A stretch of 60,869 bases of DNA from Vibrio anguillarum. Lineage in GTDB: Bacteria; Pseudomonadota; Gammaproteobacteria; Enterobacterales; Vibrionaceae. Positions 1 to 11,029 of this stretch are shown here, piece after piece. The position numbers were made by a program, and so were the translations under genes. The notes below the pieces were generated by a model. The model saw nothing but the letters and a program-made list of their open reading frames with translations. It ran no database searches and was not told where the DNA came from. Each line of letters opens with the position of its first letter. The first letter of the stretch is position 1. The DNA is taken from NCBI RefSeq assembly GCF_001989995.2, contig NZ_JAHGUP010000067.1:1-60869 (forward strand), in the 5' to 3' direction.

Positions 1-2
1 TT

Positions 3-410
3 TCATGCGGTTTCCCTGCAACACTGCCCCTTCAAATTATCTATGATTGGGCATTCACTACCACCGTCGCCTGGACATTCGGTAATCCACTCTTCTAGTT
101 GCAACTTAATCAATGAAAGCTCTGCCAGCTTCTGTGATACTTGTTTCAACTTCTCTTGCGCTTTCTCTTTGACTGCAAAACTGGTCCGGGACGGATCGTT
201 GGCAAGGGCGAGTAAGGATTTACATTCCTCTAAACTAAAACCAACGCGCTTGCATCGTGCAATAAGTAAAAGATCATCAATATGCGCTTGTTGATAATGA
301 CGGTAACCATTCTCTGAACGAAGGGGCGGCGATATCAGCCCCTTCTCTTCATAAAGACGAATGGACTTAGCAGTAAGTGCTGTTAACTGAGAAACTTGGC
401 TAATATTCAT
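3..410 (-). CDS. cueR: Cu(I)-responsive MerR-family regulator CueR
   Basis: Probable copper-efflux activator of the MerR family; the dimer binds promoters with long spacers and activates them on binding Cu(I). The N-terminus (MNISQVSQLTALTAKSIRLY) is a MerR winged helix, followed by the dimerisation helix. The C-terminal segment ECPGDGGSECPII carries the two metal-ligand cysteines spaced C-x7-C, and NLKGQCC ends the protein, all as in CueR rather than ZntR or SoxR. I place the start at 410 because family members begin MNIS; the frame stays open 20 codons further upstream with no family resemblance. About 135 aa, the usual length. No copper ATPase or oxidase gene is visible on this side, so its targets lie outside the window or elsewhere. 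Confidence 0.88.
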   Translation of the reverse strand: MNISQVSQLTALTAKSIRLYEEKGLISPPLRSENGYRHYQQAHIDDLLLIARCKRVGFSLEECKSLLALANDPSRTSFAVKEKAQEKLKQVSQKLAELSLIKLQLEEWITECPGDGGSECPIIDNLKGQCCRETA

Positions 411-426
411 AGTAAGCGTAATACTT

Positions 427-453
427 AAAAGGCATGATTTAACCATGCCTTTT
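427..453 (-). terminator. Hairpin terminator between the lipoprotein gene and cueR
   Basis: A perfect 10-bp inverted repeat (aaaaggcatg / catgcctttt) is followed on the minus strand by a short T run. It would end the transcript of the upstream lipoprotein gene. It sits only 17 bases before the cueR start codon, so little room remains for a separate cueR promoter. Confidence 0.6.
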
Positions 454-476
454 ATAACGATAAATCGCAAGCTTGA

Positions 477-1280
477 TTATTGATTTAGTAACCAGCTCAG
501 AATCTGAGACTTCTCAGCTTTATTCGCTTTCTCATACCAGTACCCTAGCATATCTAATGGCTTATTTTCTGCCGTCAGAGGTTGGCTAATGTTATCTCGA
601 TTACTAAATGCCCAGTTTTCAAATATTTTCCGATCGTTAACATCAGCTTCAGTAAACCAATATTGAACCATTTCAATAGGTTTAGTCGCTTGCTCTTGCA
701 CTGAGTGAGTGATACTGGAAGGTATCGTTGAACTGCCTAAGGTGAAATTCGCCTCGTCAATCACGGCTAAGAAGTAGGCTTTAGGCACCGAAAATTCTAC
801 TTGGCTTTTGCCTGTTGATGAAGTCAGCGTAAACACAACCGAATCCGAGCTCAGCTGATGAATATATTCTTGAGATAATGGAAACTTAAACCATTGCGTC
901 GTCGTACAATGCTCGGTACAAGTCTCAGCCAATGGACGATATGTTTCTACTTGAAACTTCTGTGATGAGTAAGTAACTGTGTCAAATTGGTCATAATTTT
1001 TAAAATAAGTAACATTCATATCAACATATGAATATTCAATATTTACCCCTTCAGATTTAGGGAAATTACCGACATAGCTTAGCTCAGATTTTACAATATC
1101 AGGTCCTAAAATTGCCTTAGCTCCTGGTGTAATGTCTTTTGCTACAACTTGAACATAGTTGTGCCTTTCTTTGACATTCTTCGCCACATCATTGAACACA
1201 CTAGAACTGTCTAAATTACTGCATCCAACGGCCATTGTGATGGTTGAAAATAATATGGTCGTTTTAAATAAATTCATCAT
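477..1280 (-). CDS. Predicted outer-membrane lipoprotein with duplicated YccT/DUF2057-like C-terminal motif
   Basis: Function unknown. Residues 1-20 form a lipoprotein signal peptide with a lipobox-like MAVGC, so Cys20 would be acylated. The 267-aa protein has a beta-rich middle with a close pair of cysteines (CTEHC, near residue 120). Its end carries two copies, about 40 residues apart (near 201-227 and 241-267), of a motif of the form P-x-x-M-x-x-YW-x(3)-A-x(7)-W. A single copy of a similar motif ends the YccT/DUF2057 family as I recall it, so this may be a distant, duplicated relative. It lies downstream of the porin gene on the same strand, separated by that gene's terminator. I see no catalytic motif. 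Confidence 0.6.
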   Translation of the reverse strand: MMNLFKTTILFSTITMAVGCSNLDSSSVFNDVAKNVKERHNYVQVVAKDITPGAKAILGPDIVKSELSYVGNFPKSEGVNIEYSYVDMNVTYFKNYDQFDTVTYSSQKFQVETYRPLAETCTEHCTTTQWFKFPLSQEYIHQLSSDSVVFTLTSSTGKSQVEFSVPKAYFLAVIDEANFTLGSSTIPSSITHSVQEQATKPIEMVQYWFTEADVNDRKIFENWAFSNRDNISQPLTAENKPLDMLGYWYEKANKAEKSQILSWLLNQ

Positions 1281-1301
1281 TTATGTCCTTGTTTATGGAG
1301 T

Positions 1302-1330
1302 AAAAACACCGGCACAAGGCCGGCGTTTTA
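1302..1330 (-). terminator. Terminator after the porin gene
   Basis: A GC-rich hairpin (accggc / gccggc core, extended by an A/T stem with one mismatch) is followed on the minus strand by a T run. It lies just beyond the porin stop codon. Confidence 0.65.
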
Positions 1331-1355
1331 TTAAAGAAAGGCGAGGTTTGTCAAA

Positions 1356-2399
1356 TTAGAAGCCGTATTCCAAGCCTACACGTACAAATCCTTTCTTATC
1401 ATCAGAGTTGTATGCATCGTGCTGACCAACACGAATGTATGGCACGAAACCATTTTTCACGTACATCAGCTGTGCAGACAATACTTCATCATCATCATTT
1501 TGCTCTACACCGTTCACTTCAGAATCAAGGTTAGCTGCATAGCCTACTTTGAAGCCCCATGGACCATTCCAGTATTGGCCGATCAGAGAGTATTGACCTT
1601 GCTCACCTTCTTTACCAGCATTGCTATAGTGTTTAGAAACACCTTCCGTATACTTATAAGCCCCTGCTAAGCCAAAGCCTGCTGGCAGTGGAAGTTCAAA
1701 ACCTACGATATACGCTGTTGCGTCAGCAGCAGCTTTAATATCATCTTTTTTGTCTTCTGTTAAAGTTAATTGGTATTTTGAGTTATTTTCGTAACCGACA
1801 TGGAAAGTTACGATATCAGCTGCATTATAGTGAACAGCTGCACCAAAGTGATTTGAACCTTTAGTGCCTACATCACCACGACCAGCAGAAATGTTAAATG
1901 TTAGACCACCGAAGGCTGGTGAGTCGTAGCGAGCAATATCACCTTTACGATCATAATGGCCTGCAACATCGCCACCCCAATCGAATACACGACCTAAACC
2001 TGGGTTAGAGTATGGCCAGTCAACGATTTCATATAGAGGGGTTAGCATACGACCAAAACGAATTTTACCCCAATCTCCTTGCAAACCAAGAAAAGTATCA
2101 CGGGCACCTAAAGTGTTACCTTTACCATCTTCGCCAACATAACCTGATTCAATTTGCATAAATACGTTCACATTATCAAACATATCTTTGCTAGCACGGA
2201 AACCTATGCGTGATTCATTTTCATAATCGTAGCCATTACTATCTTCTTGATAAAAAGCAGAAATAGCAGCAACACCGTACGCTTGCACGTTAAAATCAGA
2301 CAGCACACCAATTGCACCTGTTTCAGACGCTGCGAATGCACCAGTTGACGCTATAGCAACTGCAGCGCCTAAAAGAGTACGTTTAAACATTTTGTCCAT
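1356..2399 (-). CDS. chiP: Outer-membrane porin, probable chitoporin (VC0972-like)
   Basis: General-porin-fold trimeric beta-barrel (Porin_4 type). It has a 23-residue Sec signal peptide ending TGAFA, then alternating amphipathic strands with many aromatic and acidic residues, and a terminal Phe (GLEYGF) as required for barrel assembly by BAM. Length 347 aa. The start at 2399 is supported by AGGAG six bases upstream; the inner Met (MFKR) at 2390 is an alternative. The neighbour order matches V. cholerae, where the gene next to ligA (VC0972) is described as the chitoporin. The loop region contains aromatic/acidic pairs (DW at about mature 104-105 and 117-118) compatible with sugar binding. The substrate is inferred from synteny; a non-specific porin is possible. 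Confidence 0.72.
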   Translation of the reverse strand: MDKMFKRTLLGAAVAIASTGAFAASETGAIGVLSDFNVQAYGVAAISAFYQEDSNGYDYENESRIGFRASKDMFDNVNVFMQIESGYVGEDGKGNTLGARDTFLGLQGDWGKIRFGRMLTPLYEIVDWPYSNPGLGRVFDWGGDVAGHYDRKGDIARYDSPAFGGLTFNISAGRGDVGTKGSNHFGAAVHYNAADIVTFHVGYENNSKYQLTLTEDKKDDIKAAADATAYIVGFELPLPAGFGLAGAYKYTEGVSKHYSNAGKEGEQGQYSLIGQYWNGPWGFKVGYAANLDSEVNGVEQNDDDEVLSAQLMYVKNGFVPYIRVGQHDAYNSDDKKGFVRVGLEYGF

Positions 2400-2849
2400 G
2401 GAAAAACTCCTAAAAAATAGATATAGCTGTTTTTTACTTCCCCCTTAAGTTGGCCGCCGAAGGGAGAAATCATTTCCTATGTTGAAAACCTAAATTAGTC
2501 ATTAATTTTCTGATTTTCTCTTTTCCTGCATACACATCGTGTATCCATGTTCACTAGACTAACTTCGCAACAGAAAACATCAATGAGAACTTAATTTTTA
2601 TCTAAAAAAATATGAGCTACGGCAAACTTTGACCAAGTAAGTGATCAAGATCTAATAAGTCATAAAACAAAATATAAAAACAAAAAACTCATTAATTTTC
2701 AAAACGATAAAAAAACAATTACACTAATAGCTTGAAGTGCATCGCAATAATAAATTGAAAGAGAGTAAAGTTCTTCTTGATTAGCATCGAAGAAAATGAG
2801 GGCTTTTTTTCTAATTACTGGACATTTTAATGTGGCGGTTTGAGATAAA
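2400..2849. promoter_or_regulatory. AT-rich regulatory region upstream of the porin
   Basis: About 450 bases without a credible gene. The stretch is strongly AT-rich with A and T tracts, and a short phrase (tcattaatttt) occurs twice, near 2500 and 2690. It must hold the porin promoter on the minus strand. I cannot place a convincing operator. Confidence 0.45.
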
Positions 2850-2850
2850 A

Positions 2851-2880
2851 ATAAAGCCTCAAAATTAATTTTGAGGCTTT
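2851..2880 (-). terminator. ligA terminator
   Basis: A perfect 12-bp stem (aaagcctcaaaa / ttttgaggcttt) is followed on the minus strand by a T-rich run. It lies 25 bases past the ligA stop codon. Confidence 0.8.
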
Positions 2881-2904
2881 ATGAAGGAAGGGATGCTTAA
2901 AAAA

Positions 2905-4932
<2,028 letters not shown>

Positions 4933-4937
4933 TCATG

Positions 4938-4960
4938 AAAAAAGGCTCCGACTAGGAGCC
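4938..4960 (-). terminator. zipA terminator
   Basis: On the minus strand the stem GGCTCC / GGAGCC is followed by six T residues. It separates zipA from ligA, implying that ligA has its own promoter or relies on read-through. Confidence 0.75.
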
Positions 4961-4980
4961 CTTAATGGTCGATGTTTATT

Positions 4981-5805
4981 CTACGCGTTGCGTGCGCTTT
5001 TAAACTCTTGGATTTGGCGTCGGTAGGCAGCCAATCGATCTGGCGTCATTAAATTACGCGCATCATCCAATACATTACCACCTAAATCATCGGCGATTTG
5101 CTGAGCGGTTTTAAGCATTAATTTGAAATTTTGATCAGGCTCGCCGTAGCAAGGCAGTGTCATGAAGAATGAGATACCGCGAGTAGTAAACTCCGCAGGA
5201 TCATGATGTGCCAATGTACCGGGTTGCATCATGTTAGCAACACTAAACAGCACTTTCCCAGTACCTGACAGATCGGCATGCCGGTGGAAAATATCCATCT
5301 CACCATAAAGAAGGCCGTTTTGCTGCATACTGTCAAAAAGCTTAGTGCCGACAAAGGGATCATTTCCCGCACAATGCACATTCAGCACAATTACTTCCAT
5401 TTCGGCTTCTTGAACGTCGGATTTTTGATTATCGTCAGCAATGACATCATCTTGTTCACTGAGAGTTGGGGATTCGGTTTTCATCGATATTGAGGGAACA
5501 TCATCGAGTTCATCAAGCACATTTTCAGGTTCAAAGCTTGGTGAATAACCGTCAATGAGAGGGTCAACCGCTTCACTAAAATCTGGCTCTTTGCGTACTT
5601 TGCGAATAATTTCGAAATCATCTTCCGGAGCAAATGAACGCTGGGTCGCAGATTGTGTATCATCGTGAACAACATCAATTTTACCAAGAGGCTTATCCTC
5701 AAACTTGGACTTCCCTTCTTTCTTACTGGTCCAAAGACCATGAAATAGCAACGCGGCTATCGCTAGCGCGCCAACAATTATGAGTACGAATCGCAATTCC
5801 TGCAT
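4981..5805 (-). CDS. zipA: Cell division protein ZipA
   Basis: Inner-membrane anchor that tethers and bundles FtsZ at the division site. One N-terminal membrane segment (residues about 5-22, [18 protein letters not shown]) has a very short periplasmic tip. A charged, mostly acidic linker (about 25-130) follows, then the C-terminal FtsZ-binding domain (about 135-265), which starts at EVIVLNVHC and includes MDIFHRH and [15 protein letters not shown]. At 274 aa it is shorter than the E. coli protein because the linker is short. It is divergent from cysZ, as in many gammaproteobacteria. Confidence 0.95.
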   Translation of the reverse strand: MQELRFVLIIVGALAIAALLFHGLWTSKKEGKSKFEDKPLGKIDVVHDDTQSATQRSFAPEDDFEIIRKVRKEPDFSEAVDPLIDGYSPSFEPENVLDELDDVPSISMKTESPTLSEQDDVIADDNQKSDVQEAEMEVIVLNVHCAGNDPFVGTKLFDSMQQNGLLYGEMDIFHRHADLSGTGKVLFSVANMMQPGTLAHHDPAEFTTRGISFFMTLPCYGEPDQNFKLMLKTAQQIADDLGGNVLDDARNLMTPDRLAAYRRQIQEFKSARNA

Positions 5806-6035
5806 GTTTCACTCTCAGTTTCTCGATGCATGGTTATTCTCAGCTTTACCAGCTTGAATTGAACGTGTCACCAACGTGGGTTATATCGGTCTATCGGGGT
5901 ACTTTACCAAAAGTTTGTACCGATTTAGAACAACTTAATGTGAGAAGTTCAATACATGATGTGATTTTCACCACGCTTTTCTTCTTCGGCAGGTTGAGTA
6001 GAATAGCTTTTTAGCATTGATTAACAGATATTCAC

Positions 6036-6788
6036 ATGGATAACGGTATGACACTTAAGCAACGTTCAGGTTTTGGATACTTCTTTTTTGGTCTAGAGCT
6101 AGCACTCACCCCCGGCATTCGACGCTTTGTGATTCTGCCATTACTCATCAACATCATTCTCGTCGGCAGCGCTCTTTTTTACTTATTCAATCATCTCAAT
6201 ACGTGGATAGAACAGCTTATTGGTCAAATCCCTGATTTTTTATCTTGGCTAAGTTACGTTTTATGGCCATTGCTCGCGATCACTATCTTAGCCACGTTCT
6301 CCTATTTCTTCAGTACACTGGCTAACTTCATCGCTGCACCATTTAATGGGCTACTCGCAGAAAAAGTGGAAGAAAGATTAATTGGCGATCCAATCAACAG
6401 CGATGGCATCTGGTCTATGGTCAAAGACATCCCACGTATCCTCGCAAGAGAGTGGCGAAAATTAATCTATACCTTACCCAAAGCAATCGGTTTGTTCTTA
6501 TTGCTCCTAATTCCTGCCTTAGGACAAACCTTAGGCCCTTTGCTGTGGTTTATTTTCACTGCATGGATGTTAGCCATCCAATACTGTGACTACCCATTTG
6601 ACAACCACAAAGTGAGCTTTAACCAGATGAGACACAATTTGAAACAAAAACAGACCAAGGCGTATAGCTTTGGTGTTTTAGTGTCGATTTTTACCACCAT
6701 ACCCATTGTTAACTTAATCGTCATGCCGGTTGCTGTATGTGGTGCAACAGCCATGTGGGTTGGTGAATTTAAAAACAAACTGCAGTGA
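6036..6788 (+). CDS. cysZ: Sulfate transporter CysZ
   Basis: Inner-membrane protein for high-affinity sulfate uptake that feeds cysteine synthesis. It has several hydrophobic segments (about 28-50, 67-95, 145-170, 210-235). Family signature stretches are GIRRFVILPLLIN, AAPFNGLLAE, AIQYCDYPFDNHK and MPVAVCGATAMW. 250 aa, the usual length. The start could also be Met5 (6048); neither candidate has a strong ribosome-binding site. It lies directly upstream of cysK, and the pair forms the conserved sulfate-assimilation unit. Confidence 0.95.
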   Translation: MDNGMTLKQRSGFGYFFFGLELALTPGIRRFVILPLLINIILVGSALFYLFNHLNTWIEQLIGQIPDFLSWLSYVLWPLLAITILATFSYFFSTLANFIAAPFNGLLAEKVEERLIGDPINSDGIWSMVKDIPRILAREWRKLIYTLPKAIGLFLLLLIPALGQTLGPLLWFIFTAWMLAIQYCDYPFDNHKVSFNQMRHNLKQKQTKAYSFGVLVSIFTTIPIVNLIVMPVAVCGATAMWVGEFKNKLQ

Positions 6789-6945
6789 TGGTGCGAGGGA
6801 GATTCAACCTGCATATCCCTCTATAAGTTATAACTTTTTAATCCTTTTACGTTTTAAGGTTAACACCTATTCTGCACCTGTATCCACTCACGTGTCTTAT
6901 CACACAACCAGACACGCATAACGTGTGTAATAAAGGAATATCGCA

Positions 6946-7914
6946 ATGAGCAAAATTTACGAAGACAACTCTCTGACTATTGGTAACACTCCTCTTGTTC
7001 GCTTAAACAAAGTCAGCAAAGGTAAGGTACTGGCGAAAATTGAAGCGCGCAACCCAAGCTTTAGCGTGAAGTGCCGTATCGGTGCCAACATGATTTGGGA
7101 AGCAGAAAAAGCTGGCACACTGAAACCTGGCGTTGAACTTGTAGAGCCAACCAGCGGTAACACAGGTGTTGCTCTTGCGTTTGTTGCAGCAGCTCGTGGT
7201 TATAAGTTGACGCTTACTATGCCTGAATCAATGAGTTTAGAGCGCCGTAAACTGCTTAAAGCTTTAGGAGCCAACCTTGAACTCACCGAAGCGGCGAAAG
7301 GCATGAAAGGCGCAATTGCTAAAGCAGAAGAAATTGTTGCCAGCAACCCTGAAAAATACTTGTTGTTGCAGCAATTCAATAACCCAGCCAACCCACAGAT
7401 CCACGAAAAAACAACAGGGCCGGAAATCTGGGATGCAACTGATGGTGAGATTGACGTGTTCGTTGCAGGTGTCGGAACCGGTGGTACTTTAACGGGCACA
7501 AGCCGCTACATTAAGGGCCAAAAAGGCAAGGCTATCATCTCAGTTGCGGTTGAACCTGCGGAGTCGCCAGTCATTGCTCAAGCACTTGCTGGGGATGAAA
7601 TTAAACCTGCACCACACAAAATCCAAGGTATAGGAGCGGGATTTATTCCTGGCAACCTCGATTTATCCCTCATTGATCGTGTTGAAGCCGTCACTTCAGA
7701 AGAAGCGATTGAAATGGCAAGACGCCTCATGGAAGAGGAAGGAATCTTGGCTGGAATTTCATCAGGCGCAGCGATTGTAGCCGCGAATAGATTAGCAGAA
7801 CTACCTGAATTTGAAGGAAAAACAATTGTAGCGGTATTACCAAGCTCAGGTGAGCGTTATCTGAGCACCGCACTATTTTCTGGCCTATTTACCGAGAAAG
7901 AGAACCAACAGTAA
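6946..7914 (+). CDS. cysK: Cysteine synthase A (O-acetylserine sulfhydrylase)
   Basis: PLP enzyme that converts O-acetylserine plus sulfide to cysteine. The PLP lysine is Lys42 in [11 protein letters not shown]. The substrate loop TSGNTG and the glycine-rich phosphate loop ([10 protein letters not shown]) are present, and the C-terminal SSGAA and [11 protein letters not shown] are typical. 322 aa, full length. A good ribosome-binding site (AAAGGAAT) precedes the ATG. It follows cysZ by about 160 bases and ends in a strong terminator. Confidence 0.97.
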   Translation: MSKIYEDNSLTIGNTPLVRLNKVSKGKVLAKIEARNPSFSVKCRIGANMIWEAEKAGTLKPGVELVEPTSGNTGVALAFVAAARGYKLTLTMPESMSLERRKLLKALGANLELTEAAKGMKGAIAKAEEIVASNPEKYLLLQQFNNPANPQIHEKTTGPEIWDATDGEIDVFVAGVGTGGTLTGTSRYIKGQKGKAIISVAVEPAESPVIAQALAGDEIKPAPHKIQGIGAGFIPGNLDLSLIDRVEAVTSEEAIEMARRLMEEEGILAGISSGAAIVAANRLAELPEFEGKTIVAVLPSSGERYLSTALFSGLFTEKENQQ

Positions 7915-7940
7915 TAGGTGGTTAAATCAAATTTTCGTTT

Positions 7941-7967
7941 AAAAAAGCCCCATGCAGGGGCTTTTTT
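7941..7967 (+). terminator. cysK terminator
   Basis: The stem aaaaaagcccc / ggggcttttt with a short loop is followed by a T run. It closes the cysK transcript. Confidence 0.9.
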
Positions 7968-8212
7968 GTTGATCCTTGCCTCACCTTTGGTAATATCACC
8001 TCGTTTTATTTTAAGCTTCAAAATAAAGAAGTCAGAAACGTATTAACTATAATGACGAATGACAACATAGATTGAAATCGTGATTATGAAATTTAAATCA
8101 GTATCAGCTATGACACTAAAACAGCGTTACTCTGCTAGCAGAACCGTTGATTAGCAGTTAAGCTGTTCTGGTGAAGAAACTAACAAAAAATAAATCAATT
8201 GGGGTATATAAC
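7968..8212 (+). promoter_or_regulatory. Promoter region of the pts operon
   Basis: About 245 bases without a gene between the cysK terminator and ptsH. It is AT-rich and should hold the pts promoter(s). No individual -35/-10 pair or CRP site is convincing by eye. Confidence 0.4.
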
Positions 8213-8470
8213 ATGTACGAGAAGCAAGTAGAAATCACTGCAGAAAATGGCCTTCACACTCGTCCTGCTGCGCAGTTCGTTAAAGAAGCAAAAGTATTCG
8301 ATGCAGACATCACAGTGACTTCTAACGGCAAAAGCGCAAGTGCTAAGAGCCTATTCAAACTTCAAACTCTTGGCCTAGTAAAAGGTACCGTTGTGACTAT
8401 TTCTGCTGAAGGCCCTCAAGCTAAGCAAGCGGTAGATCACCTAGTTGCTCTCATGGACCAACTACATTAA
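8213..8470 (+). CDS. ptsH: Phosphocarrier protein HPr
   Basis: Small cytoplasmic phosphocarrier that moves phosphate from enzyme I to the sugar-specific EIIA proteins. The active histidine is His15 in [12 protein letters not shown], and the regulatory-site serine region ([10 protein letters not shown], Ser46) is conserved. 85 aa, the standard length. I chose the start at 8213 because it gives the canonical MYEKQVEI N-terminus after a GGGG ribosome-binding site; the frame is open upstream but without family sequence. First gene of ptsH-ptsI-crr. Confidence 0.97.
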   Translation: MYEKQVEITAENGLHTRPAAQFVKEAKVFDADITVTSNGKSASAKSLFKLQTLGLVKGTVVTISAEGPQAKQAVDHLVALMDQLH

Positions 8471-8486
8471 TCCGGTCCACTATTTT

Positions 8487-8518
8487 CAAAGCCATTTTGT
8501 GAAAACAAAATGGCTTTG
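8487..8518 (+). terminator. Intercistronic hairpin between ptsH and ptsI
   Basis: A perfect 14-bp stem (caaagccattttgt / acaaaatggctttg) around a 4-base loop lies 17 bases after ptsH. It lacks a long T run, so it may be a partial terminator or an mRNA-stabilising element that makes HPr more abundant than enzyme I. Confidence 0.6.
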
Positions 8519-8609
8519 TTGGAAATAGTCTACATTTTGAGCTACTAATTACCGTTAGCGCAATAGTCCACATTCTCCCGTTTACAGTTGACCAATTTAA
8601 GGTAACGCT

Positions 8610-10334
8610 ATGATTTCAGGCATCCTAGCATCTCCAGGCATTGCTTTTGGTAAAGCACTGCTACTTCAAGAAGATGAAATTGTCCTAAATACTCACTCTA
8701 TTTCAGATGACCAAGTAGAAGCAGAAGTTCAGTGTTTTTATAACGCTCGTAACAAATCTTCTGCTCAGCTAGAAGTGATCAAACAAAAAGCACTTGAAAC
8801 ATTTGGTGAAGAAAAAGAAGCCATCTTTGAAGGCCACATCATGTTGCTTGAAGATGAAGAGCTAGAAGAAGAAATTTTAGCACTCATCAAAAATGACAAA
8901 ATGCATGCAGACAACGCGATCTATACCGTGATCGAAGAGCAGGCTGCTGCCCTAGAATCTCTTGATGATGAATATCTAAAAGAACGCGCGACAGACATCC
9001 GCGATATCGGTACGCGCTTTGTTAAAAATGCTCTCGGCATCAATATCGTTTCACTGAGTGATATTAACGAACAAGTAATTCTTGTTGCTTATGATTTAAC
9101 GCCTTCTGAAACTGCACAAATCAATCTTGATTACGTGCTGGGTTTTGCTTGTGATATCGGTGGTCGTACATCTCATACTTCAATCATGGCACGTTCACTT
9201 GAGCTTCCAGCGATTGTTGGTACTAACGACATCACGAAGAAAGTAAAGAATGGCGACATGCTTGTTCTTGACGCCATGAACAACAAAATCATCATTAATC
9301 CTTCAGAAGCACAGCTTGAAGAAGCGAAAAAAATTCGTGATGATTTTGCTGCGGAAAAAGAAGAGCTCGCAAAACTAAAAGACCTACCTGCTATCACACT
9401 CGATGGCCACCAAGTTGAAGTATGCGGTAACATCGGCACAGTAAAAGACTGCGATGGTATTTTACGCAACGGTGGTGAAGGCGTTGGCTTATATCGTACT
9501 GAATTTTTATTCATGGACCGCAGCGCGCTACCAACTGAAGATGAGCAATACCAAGCGTATAAAGATGTTGCAGAAGCGATGAGTGGTGAAGCGGTGATTA
9601 TCCGTACCATGGATATCGGTGGTGATAAAGATCTTCCGTACATGGATCTACCAAAAGAGATGAACCCATTCTTGGGCTGGCGCGCGATTCGCATCAGCTT
9701 AGACCGTCGTGACATCTTACGAGATCAGCTTCGTGGCATTCTGCGTGCATCTGCGCATGGTAAACTGCGTATTATGTTCCCGATGATCATCTCTGTAGAA
9801 GAAATTCGTGAGCTTAAAAACGCCATTGAAGAATACAAAGAAGAACTTCGCACTGAAGGCTTAGCGTTCGATGAAAATATCGAAATCGGCGTTATGGTTG
9901 AAACACCTGCGGCAGCGGCAATTGCGCACCACTTGGCAAAAGAAGTGTCATTTTTCTCTATCGGTACCAATGATTTAACCCAATACACTCTTGCGGTTGA
10001 CCGTGGTAACGAAATGATTTCACACCTGTATAACCCACTTTCTCCAGCGGTTTTAACCGTGATTAAACAAGTGATTGATGCCTCACACGCTGAAGGTAAA
10101 TGGACGGGTATGTGTGGCGAGTTAGCGGGTGATGAACGTGCAACGCTACTTCTACTTGGTATGGGACTCGATGAATTCTCTATGAGTGGTATCTCTATCC
10201 CTAAAGTGAAGAAAGTGATCCGCAACTCAAACTTCGCCGAAGTTAAAGCTATGGCAGAAGAAGCACTCTCTTTCCCAACCGCAGCTGAAATCGAAGCTTG
10301 TGTGGAAAAATTCATCGCAGAGAAAACGCAATAA
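8610..10334 (+). CDS. ptsI: PTS enzyme I (phosphoenolpyruvate-protein phosphotransferase)
   Basis: Takes phosphate from PEP and passes it to HPr, the first step of PTS sugar uptake. The phosphorylated His189 lies in [13 protein letters not shown]. The PEP-binding TIM barrel carries the arginine-containing [10 protein letters not shown] and [10 protein letters not shown], the metal-binding [16 protein letters not shown], and the catalytic Cys in [11 protein letters not shown]. 574 aa, full length. Ribosome-binding site TAAGGTAA. Second gene of the pts operon. Confidence 0.98.
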   Translation: MISGILASPGIAFGKALLLQEDEIVLNTHSISDDQVEAEVQCFYNARNKSSAQLEVIKQKALETFGEEKEAIFEGHIMLLEDEELEEEILALIKNDKMHADNAIYTVIEEQAAALESLDDEYLKERATDIRDIGTRFVKNALGINIVSLSDINEQVILVAYDLTPSETAQINLDYVLGFACDIGGRTSHTSIMARSLELPAIVGTNDITKKVKNGDMLVLDAMNNKIIINPSEAQLEEAKKIRDDFAAEKEELAKLKDLPAITLDGHQVEVCGNIGTVKDCDGILRNGGEGVGLYRTEFLFMDRSALPTEDEQYQAYKDVAEAMSGEAVIIRTMDIGGDKDLPYMDLPKEMNPFLGWRAIRISLDRRDILRDQLRGILRASAHGKLRIMFPMIISVEEIRELKNAIEEYKEELRTEGLAFDENIEIGVMVETPAAAAIAHHLAKEVSFFSIGTNDLTQYTLAVDRGNEMISHLYNPLSPAVLTVIKQVIDASHAEGKWTGMCGELAGDERATLLLLGMGLDEFSMSGISIPKVKKVIRNSNFAEVKAMAEEALSFPTAAEIEACVEKFIAEKTQ

Positions 10335-10340
10335 TTCGCT

Positions 10341-10395
10341 AATACCAATGAGATAGACGACTAAAAATAGGTCGTCTATTGTTGGCGATTGGTAT
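10341..10395 (+). terminator. Nested inverted repeat between ptsI and crr
   Basis: An inner stem (atagacgac 10353-10361 / gtcgtctat 10371-10379) is enclosed by an outer pair (ataccaat 10341-10348 / attggtat 10388-10395). This can fold as a long stem after the ptsI stop codon. A short T pair follows the inner stem only, so it may attenuate or process the transcript rather than end it fully. Confidence 0.5.
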
Positions 10396-10440
10396 ACTAT
10401 AATTCGACAGAATAAAATTAAACGTTAGGAGCATGACACA

Positions 10441-10950
10441 ATGGGTCTGTTTGATAAACTTAAGAAGCTAGTATCTGACGACAGCTCAGATGCAGGTGCG
10501 ATTGAAATTATTGCCCCTCTTTCTGGTGAAATCGTCAATATCGAAGATGTGCCAGATGTTGTTTTCGCTGAGAAAATTGTTGGTGATGGTATTGCGATTA
10601 AACCATCAGGCAACAAAATGGTAGCTCCAGTTAACGGCACTATCGGTAAGATTTTCGAAACTAACCATGCGTTTTCAATCGAGTCTGATGACGGTGTTGA
10701 GTTATTCGTTCACTTTGGTATCGACACAGTTGAGCTAAAAGGTGAAGGTTTTACTCGTATCGCTCAAGAAGGCCAAGCGGTTAAAGCAGGCGATACTGTT
10801 ATCGAATTCGACCTAGCGCTTCTTGAAGAGAAAGCAAAATCAACACTAACACCTGTTGTTATCTCTAACATGGACGAAATCAAAGAGCTGAACAAGCTTT
10901 CTGGCACCGTCGTTGTTGGTGAAACACCGGTTCTACGTGTAACTAAGTAA
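10441..10950 (+). CDS. crr: Glucose-specific PTS component EIIA(Glc)
   Basis: Cytoplasmic phosphocarrier that receives phosphate from HPr and passes it to EIIBC. In its two states it controls adenylate cyclase and inducer exclusion, and in vibrios it links carbon supply to biofilm formation. The two active-site histidines are at 76 (NHAFSI) and 91 ([11 protein letters not shown]) counting Met1, equal to His75/His90 of the mature numbering. 169 aa, full length. Ribosome-binding site TTAGGAG. Last gene of the operon. Confidence 0.98.
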   Translation: MGLFDKLKKLVSDDSSDAGAIEIIAPLSGEIVNIEDVPDVVFAEKIVGDGIAIKPSGNKMVAPVNGTIGKIFETNHAFSIESDDGVELFVHFGIDTVELKGEGFTRIAQEGQAVKAGDTVIEFDLALLEEKAKSTLTPVVISNMDEIKELNKLSGTVVVGETPVLRVTK

Positions 10951-10972
10951 TTCGTTAAAATTTTTATTACGT

Positions 10973-11001
10973 AAAAAACGCTGCTGATCTGCAGCGTTTT
11001 T
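10973..11001. terminator. crr terminator, probably bidirectional with ubiF
   Basis: The stem aaaaaacgctgc / gcagcgtttttt with a 6-base loop has A and T tracts on both sides. It lies between the convergent ends of crr and ubiF and can serve both. Confidence 0.9.
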
Positions 11002-11029
11002 TGTTTCTACAAAAACAGCTCAAATCGCA

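Noticed and set aside
5826..6014. 62-codon frame between zipA and cysZ
   Set aside because: No ribosome-binding site, no recognisable protein, and it lies across the divergent promoter region.
8171..8212. Upstream start for ptsH
   Set aside because: HPr is 85 aa and begins at MYEKQVEI; the GGGG ribosome-binding site sits just before 8213.
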